Positions 57,942 through 64,000 of a stretch of DNA of 64,000 nucleotides are shown one piece after another (within the stretch, counting starts at the first letter, position 1; each line of letters opens with the position of its first letter). Location of the stretch: the NCBI GenBank assembly GCA_032690845.1, contig CM064417.1, forward strand, positions 24,883,110-24,947,109. The letters are read 5' to 3'. A program made the position numbers and the translations under genes. Source of the stretch: Eleusine coracana subsp. coracana (taxonomy: Eukaryota; Streptophyta; Magnoliopsida; Poales; Poaceae). The notes beneath the pieces are model-generated. The model saw only the letters and a list, made by a program, of their open reading frames with translations. It did not search any database and was not told the origin of the DNA.

Positions 57942-59961
57942 TCAAGGACCGAGAAGGTGACCAAAGGGCAGGGGGTGAATGGGAGCCAATTAAAATTCCT
58001 CTTAAGAACTTGGCCTATATCCCAATTACAACCCATGCCAACCTCTATCACCAAGATTACACACACTAACTTGTGATGTGCTAACCCTAGGAGTGATCAA
58101 CAATAGCAGTGGAACACAGCAGAAATATAAGACAACAACAAAGACTCGAAGTGGTCAAAGAAGCGCACCGAAATAGACAGCTCTGTTAGTACATCGGCAG
58201 TGCCGATTCAGAGTATCAGCAGTGCCGATCGTCAAACTGAAAGTCTCAAGAGGTAGCAGACAAAGCACATTGGCAGTGCTGGTTGGGACTATCGGCAGTG
58301 CCGATCAGCAGATGGAACAAAGCTTCAGGACACACAAACAGAAGGCATCAGCACTGCAATTCAGGGCATCGGCACTGCCGATCAGGAATTTGGACAAAGC
58401 ATCGGTAGTGTCGACCGAATCATCGGTAGTGCCAAATGACAAAAGAGAGAAGACAAAATTCCTGATCAGGGCATCGGCAGTGCCGATCAGGGCATCGGCA
58501 GTGCTGATGGAAAGATCGGCAGTGCCGATCGACCCCCGACAGAACAGAAATTAGTTCAGGATTAGGCAAGAGCTTGACCAAAACCTAATCAAACGAACTC
58601 CAAATCATGCAATTTTTGGACCAGGAAATCCTCAACACATCACAACCCTAATCCATGAAGATCCACTCAATTGGCTCAAGGAATTGTTACAAATTTCAGA
58701 TCTTGTGCCAAGAATACAAAAAAGGGGAAACTTGAGAAATCCTTCGAATCGAAGGTGCTAGAGCTCTTGATTCGGTCAAGGACCCATGTAGGATTGTTCT
58801 AGCTCATCATAGCACTAAGATCCCTAAGAAATCCGCCCGAAAAACTCACTCAAAAATGAGATAAAAATTCCCACAAAAATAGCTCCAAAAATAGAGAAAA
58901 AGAGAAATTCGGGATTTAGGGAGAACAAATTGCGTGAGGTCAAGATACATGGATACATGGATTCGGGATTTCCATGAAGAAATTCAGCACAAATTTGAAT
59001 CTCATATCATTGATTCATCAAGTCAAGATACATGGATACATGGCTAGGAAGCCACCCTCTTCCTCCTACTATTTGGAAGAGAAAGAGATGTCTCTCACAC
59101 CCCCTCTCCTCTCCTCTATTACATGAGGACCTCTCCTAGCACTTTGAATAAAGACCTAAGGCAAGGCTAAGGGAAAGAGAGGCACCTCTTCCACCAGCCC
59201 TACCTCTCCTTATACAGGCCTAGGGGTTGTCCTAAAGACCATCCTACCCCTCACCTATAATACACTGCCACCTATCACCAGGGGCATAACTGTCTATCTT
59301 TTTCCTCGTCGCCTGAACGCCATCGAGCCCTTTACGACTTTGCTTCATCTCGACACAAGCTCTGTGATGGTGCCACGTGCACCTCCAATCGCCACCACCG
59401 GTTTTGAGGCCCAAACCAGGAAATTGTCTTGCACGCTTCTCAAAGCATGACTTCTTGATCTTGCCACGTGTCACCTCGTCCCGTGATCCTCCTCGTCAGT
59501 AAGTCTCTCCCACCTCCGATCCATTGGAAGCCTCTACTTGCACCGACGCCCGATCACCTTTGACATGGTCAACCCTGCCGTCTTGATCACCACCCATGGT
59601 TTTGAGGCTCAACCATGAAATCGTCCATGCTTCTTGCCTCTCCATGTGTACGGTATGGATCACCCATGACTTAACTCGGCCTCCCGATCGTCCGGCCCCA
59701 AGTCTCCTACTTGTGCCCAATCCTCTCGCCATTGACTGCCAAGTTGACTCTAGTGACCTACACATCATGAGATAAGCAAACACATTTCCCATCTCCGGCA
59801 ACTTCTCTAACTCCATTACCAACTCTTGTTAGCCAAAACCATGACATGCACAAACTCATACAATCCTTAGATTCCCACATTTCAACTCAAACATCAAATC
59901 AGCCCAAGTCAATTACTCATCACATATTGCAAACCATGGCACATGTCCACATGGTTTCTCA
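57942..59961 (-). repeat. copia 3' LTR, CGGCAGTGCCG type
   Basis: 2020 bp; ends GGTTTCTCA. Its outer end reads TCAAGGACCGAG, where other copies have TGAAGGACCGAG, so the conserved terminal TG is TC. There is a short duplicated GATACATGGATAC word near 58940-59040 not seen in other copies. Confidence 0.88.
58193..58535. repeat. array of ATCGGCAGTGCCGAT palindromes
   Basis: About eleven copies. Several are perfect 7-1-7 dyads and at least one (58513-58529) is a perfect 8-1-8 dyad GATCGGCAGTGCCGATC. One copy near 58368 has C at the centre. Spacing is irregular, about 17-55 bases. Confidence 0.9.
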
Positions 59962-62150
59962 ATCTCCCCCTTGATGAGTACATTGACAACATCAAATGCA
60001 CAATATTAGATATTTGAAATGCAAAACCGAATAAGCACATCCAAATGGCCACATCCTAAAGAAAAATATGAAAAGTAGCCATCTAGCATAAGAGGGATCA
60101 CAAAACCAAGAGTTGACAAAGAAAGCCACTCGAGAACGCAAAGATTGTGAAAAGCGCCATGAAAAACGCTCAAGGACATGATATGCTCCCCCTCAACTTG
60201 TAGTAGGTCTCATTTAATGCAAAAAGGAGTCATCTTAGGTTTCTTAGCATTATTTGTGCATGACCCACTATTTTCTCCCCCTTTGGCAATGAACTCGTCA
60301 AAGAAGCAAAAGAACAAACATGCAATGTATCAAAATGCAAACCTAAGGAGCTTCAACAAATATGCCAACAAGCATTTGACCTTGCTAATCATAAACATAG
60401 AGCTATGAAGTGTAAAAGCAATAGCTCACAATCATACAAAGACCAAAAAGGATAGCAACGCATAAACACCAAGAGCTATACAAGCTAAGAAGAAAGAGTG
60501 ACTGGCTTAGATAGAATCAAATTGGCTCATCATGAGAAAAGCTGCCACCACATGTATAAGTACTCCTATCCAAGGCAAAACAAGAATCAAGTGAATCAAA
60601 AGAAACTAGCCAGGATCAATCTTAACCAAGGCAACAAGCATTCGTAGAAAATAAGCTCTACAAACGCTCACATATGCATCAAAGACTCAAAAGGAGGGAG
60701 AAGGACAATTTTCTAATGTGATCCTCATGTAACTTCTAATCCATGCGGAGGGTCGCACGACTGGGTACGGCAAACACCTTGAGGCTTCGAAGCATAATTT
60801 TTGGATTTAGCATTTTTTATGTAACATCTAATCCATGCGGAGGGTCGCATGACTGGGTACGGCAAACACCCCGAGGCTTCAAAGCACAAATTTTCACATT
60901 ATCAATTTGCCAAGAAAAAGCAGAAGTTTGAGCATGCCTTTGTGGCAAAAGGAACAAACGTTCCCATAATGTTCCATCATGAGCTAAACATTTGCAAAGC
61001 CACATTTTGCAAACAAAAGGTGCCAAAGCCAAGACATCCTCTAGACTAGCCCTAATGCAAGTTTTGATAGGGACAAAAGGTGCTTATTCACATAGTGAGC
61101 AAGTTTTGGCAAGATTAGTTCATGTGGTTCACAGAAAGCCAAGTTCACCTTTAAGATTAGGAAGTTGCTCAAAGAGAGTCTATAACAGGCCATCCAGAAA
61201 ATCTAAGCATGAGAGATTGCTATCACATCCACACAACTTAGTTCAAGCTCAGTCATAGCAATGAAAAATGCAAGAAAGCATAAGAATCAAAGATCATCTA
61301 CAAATGCATATAGTACATATGAGATGCAATGCGAAAAGGTAAGATACATATATACAAAAGCATCAACTCCAAGATAAAAGAGCAACTCCCCCTCAAACAA
61401 TACCATAGGGATGACAAACACAAAGCTCCAAATTATCAAACCACAAGAGCAACTAATCTCAAAGCTTCAACAATGAACAACTCCCCCTTAACCAAGCCAG
61501 TCTCCCCCTCAACAAAACAAATAAAGAATCAATTGAAAAGAGGACACAAGACTATAGAAAGAGCACAAATCATGACTCATGAAAAAGGTAAGGGAGGACA
61601 ACAATGATGTCATGTGAAGCACAAATTCCAAAATTCTCTCAAACTTGAGCTTAGGCAATCCTCGGATCAAACCTAGGCCACTCTAGCGATAAAGCAAGTC
61701 AAAGCTCATGTGACCTAGTCTCCTATGCCATGTCCAGAGCTCAGAAGAAGATTGAACAAACAAGCACTTGTGAGAACCATGAGAAAAAGCAAAAACAACC
61801 TAAAAAATTCTGCCAATGTAAGAGATCCCACAAACCAAAGAACCAATCGAATCAAGATAAGTGAATCATAATCTACACATGCTAGTCAGAACAATATGCA
61901 TGCAAAGCACAATCTAGGGCAAGAGAAAACTAAAGCCAGATACAAGAAATACATGCCAAGATGATAAAGTGAGCACATGAACACGGATCTCACATCACAA
62001 GTAATGTACATGAATATAAAGGAGTGAGTGCATAAGAAAGCTCACAAAATAGGTGAAGACATACAAGCCTCTAGGAGGCCATGTAAAAAGGTACAAAGAA
62101 CTGTCACATCTCAATCATGCAAAAGATCAAGATCCATCAACCTCATGTTC
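59962..62150 (-). other. non-coding 3' internal region of the right-hand copia element
   Basis: Parallel to 24059-26160. It contains the polypurine tract (ATCAAGGGGGAGAT on the minus strand at 59962), further CTCCCCCTCAA tracts, the 92-bp duplication at 60733-60892 and the MSFDLL pre-integrase stub (61709 leftwards). No gene is supported. Confidence 0.7.
60733..60892. repeat. 92-bp tandem direct repeat
   Basis: Copies begin at 60733 and 60825 and share GGAGGGTCGCA and GACTGGGTACGGCAAACACC. Same duplication as 24773-24930. Confidence 0.88.
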
Positions 62151-62551
62151 TCTGCCCCGCGTCCCCGAACCTACATATGAGAAGAGAGAGGTGCCCCAGT
62201 CTTGGATCCCAAAGGGTTAGTATGCAAATACTTGGGGACCCATGACTTGGACACATGAGCAATAGATGCACTCAACTTATCATGAGGGTTAGCATGATGC
62301 AAATTGTGGTTCAAATGAGAAGACCTTGGATCACCCTTAGAAGCATGCCGCAAATTAGCAACTCGAGAAGAAAAATGAGTGCAACCATTAGACACACGAC
62401 GAGAACCTCTCAAGGGGACAACACGAGAAGAACCAATAGAAGCATCATGAGAACAATGTCATGGACAAACATAAGAAATAGTAGAATTATGTCCACGAGC
62501 ATGTCCTGGCCCACAAGAAATGGAGTCATAGAATCCATCAATAAAGCGATG

Positions 62552-63991
62552 TCACGTGCTAGACTCATTAGTGTTCATGCTATGAGAAAAGCTATGATCA
62601 CCTGAAGAGTAAGAAGCACGAGATCGGTGCATGTCTCTAGCATGCCTAAAGCAAAACTCAAATTGATGTCCATCCTTCCCACAATATGAGCAATGGAACA
62701 AAGTCCGATGAGGAGGCACACTTTGAGAGGATGAAACACCACTCTCGCTCATATGAGAAGTCACTTGGGATTTGCAAGAAGAATTGGAAGCATCTTTCGA
62801 CTTAGAATGAAGATTAGGTTCACACGTGTCATGAGAAAGACGATGTGTGTTCCTAAGAGCTTTAGCACGCATTCGACGCTCGTGTTTGACATGGCGAAAG
62901 CAATACTCAATGACATGCCCATCTTTCTTACAAAAGGTGCAATGACACTTTTCTTTTGGGGATGGTGTACCATTTGAGGAAGAAGCACCTTTATTAATTG
63001 AAATCATTTGGGCAACACTGGAAGAGCCAACAAGCTTAGAACTAGCCAAAAAAGATTTGTCCAAAGCAATAGTGCGAATACCAACATCCAAAGACTCACG
63101 CTCAACATGATTAGACTCCAACTTGGTGCTCATATCATCGCGCATTTTCTTTAAAGCCACAATCTCATTTTTCAAATCATTGCAAGATGTGCAAGACATG
63201 GAAGACACAACACTTGTATGCATGTCATGCAAAGCGTCATGATTATCACAAGAATCTAGACAAGCATCATCATGCAAAGCAGAGGAACAAAAGCTAGAAG
63301 GCAAAGAATGAATTGCAACAATTTCAGCCCTAGCATTTTCAAGTTGCTCTACACAGGTGGAATAGTCTAGTTTCAACTTTTCATTTTCAGCAAGCATGCC
63401 AATACAAGAATTACAACCTTTTCTAGCCAAGGACATAAGATTGCCTATTTCAACTCTAGCACAATCAAGATCTTTATGTAAGGCAATACAAGAATCACAT
63501 GGCATAGAAGCATTTGACTTTAGCAAGTCTATTTCAGTATGCAAGGATTTGCAAGACATACAAAGCAAAGAAGCTTTAGTGTCCAACTTCTCAATAACAG
63601 TTCTATCACAAGCCAATTGCTTTTTACAAGAACGACAATCATGTATCGATGTCTTATTTTCAGATTTTGAGTGAGCAAGGGAGGCATTCAATTCATCAAT
63701 CTTTTTGACCAAGGCATCACATTTATCACAAGGCAAAGAGGTCCTAGACTTGCAAGAAATAGGAGCGCACACATCAAGTCTAGTCATCGAGCATATATCA
63801 CTAGGCATGGAATTTCTCAACTTCTTTCTAAGCTTTGTGATGGTCACATCTTAAGTATTTTCTCTAAGGAATAAACTCTCAATGCCTGCGATGAGGTTAC
63901 CTTTGGTCATCTTCTGAAGTTTCAGGATAACATCCTCGAGCACAAGCTCTTCATCCTTGTAAAGCTTGAGAAGATCCATCACTTCAAGATC
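62552..63991 (-). pseudogene. copia gag with CxxC-coil repeats and two zinc knuckles
   Basis: A 431-codon frame (63847-62552) continues upstream in the same frame after one TAA near 63852; the copy at 31890 has TAT there, so this is a recent nonsense change. Upstream text includes EKDDLEVMDLLKLYKDEEL. Counting from 63847, Cys-x-x-Cys pairs sit at residues 40-43, 71-74, 96-99, 117-120, 145-148 and 219-222, each followed by heptad-like coil text. Two complete CX2CX4HX4C knuckles follow: C303/C306/H311/C316 and C386/C389/H394/C399. Knuckles bind RNA in particle assembly. The role of the CxxC pairs is unknown; metal binding or disulphides are possible. Confidence 0.82.
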
Positions 63992-64000
63992 ATCCTTCTC

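Larger units (their letters stand above)
57942..64000 (-). mobile_element. pol-deleted SIRE-type copia element, runs off the edge
   Basis: 3' LTR 57942-59961, polypurine tract at 59962, non-coding 3' part with a 92-bp duplication (60733-60892), pre-integrase stub (about 61645-61760) and gag from 62552 to beyond 63847. This is the same architecture as 22401-34726 without the nested inserts. It inserted into the copia pol at 55941-57941. The 5' LTR lies beyond the window. Confidence 0.88.

Noticed and set aside
58193..58535. Regular palindromic repeats resembling a CRISPR array
   Set aside because: Repeat units are about 15 bases with irregular spacing, lie inside a plant retrotransposon LTR, and no cas gene exists in this eukaryotic context.

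Overview
The window is nuclear DNA of a grass (Poaceae). Its one clear host gene is PsbO, the 33-kDa manganese-stabilising protein of photosystem II, in a two-exon form with a grass-type transit peptide and high-GC coding sequence. Nearly everything else is retrotransposon: Ty1/copia elements of SIRE/Maximus type (related to maize Opie/Ji), at least three kinds of Ty3/gypsy-like LTR sequence, one L1-type LINE and a long-armed inverted-repeat element. No tRNA, rRNA or CRISPR array was seen.

Layout. 1-3060: 5' end of a minus-strand copia element (gag, tRNA-iMet primer site, LTR). 3065-8720: degenerate minus-strand gypsy gag/pol remnants and AT-rich sequence with two LTR-like TATA boxes. 8726-11534: end of a plus-strand gypsy element, a polypurine tract and a 3' LTR split by a 1.08-kb element with 241-bp inverted arms (9370-10448). 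11625-12651: a decayed relative of that element and a 108-bp tandem duplication. 13200-14770: PsbO with promoter and 3' flank. 14771-39664: one minus-strand LINE split in two by a 20-kb nest. 39665-45589: a second, damaged copy of the gypsy-like element of that nest. 45590-47865: plus-strand copia gag-integrase fragment. 47866-55940: a minus-strand copia element with gag, protease, integrase and reverse transcriptase but no RNase H. 55941-57941: RT/RNase H of another copia element. 57942-64000: a pol-deleted copia element that keeps gag and runs off the right edge.

The nest can be read as a time series. The LINE inserted just beyond PsbO. A 7.7-kb gypsy-like element with no recognisable pol (17192-37252) entered the LINE reverse transcriptase. 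A pol-deleted SIRE-type copia element (22401-34726, perfect CAAGG target duplication) entered that. A 4.0-kb probable solo LTR (26914-30938) and a 639-bp CRM-like solo LTR (32641-33279) then entered the copia element. The second gypsy-like copy still has the empty site for the copia insertion at 43487-43491.

The copia elements form two cooperating types: pol-bearing relatives (45590-47865, 47866-55940, 55941-57941), all broken here, and pol-less, gag-retaining derivatives (22401-34726, 57942-64000) that share the same deletion and would need pol in trans. Three LTR types carry arrays of 15-17-bp odd-length palindromes in comparable positions but with unrelated sequences; this is the most unusual pattern in the window. 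All boundaries come from reading the sequence by eye; those given as approximate are stated so.
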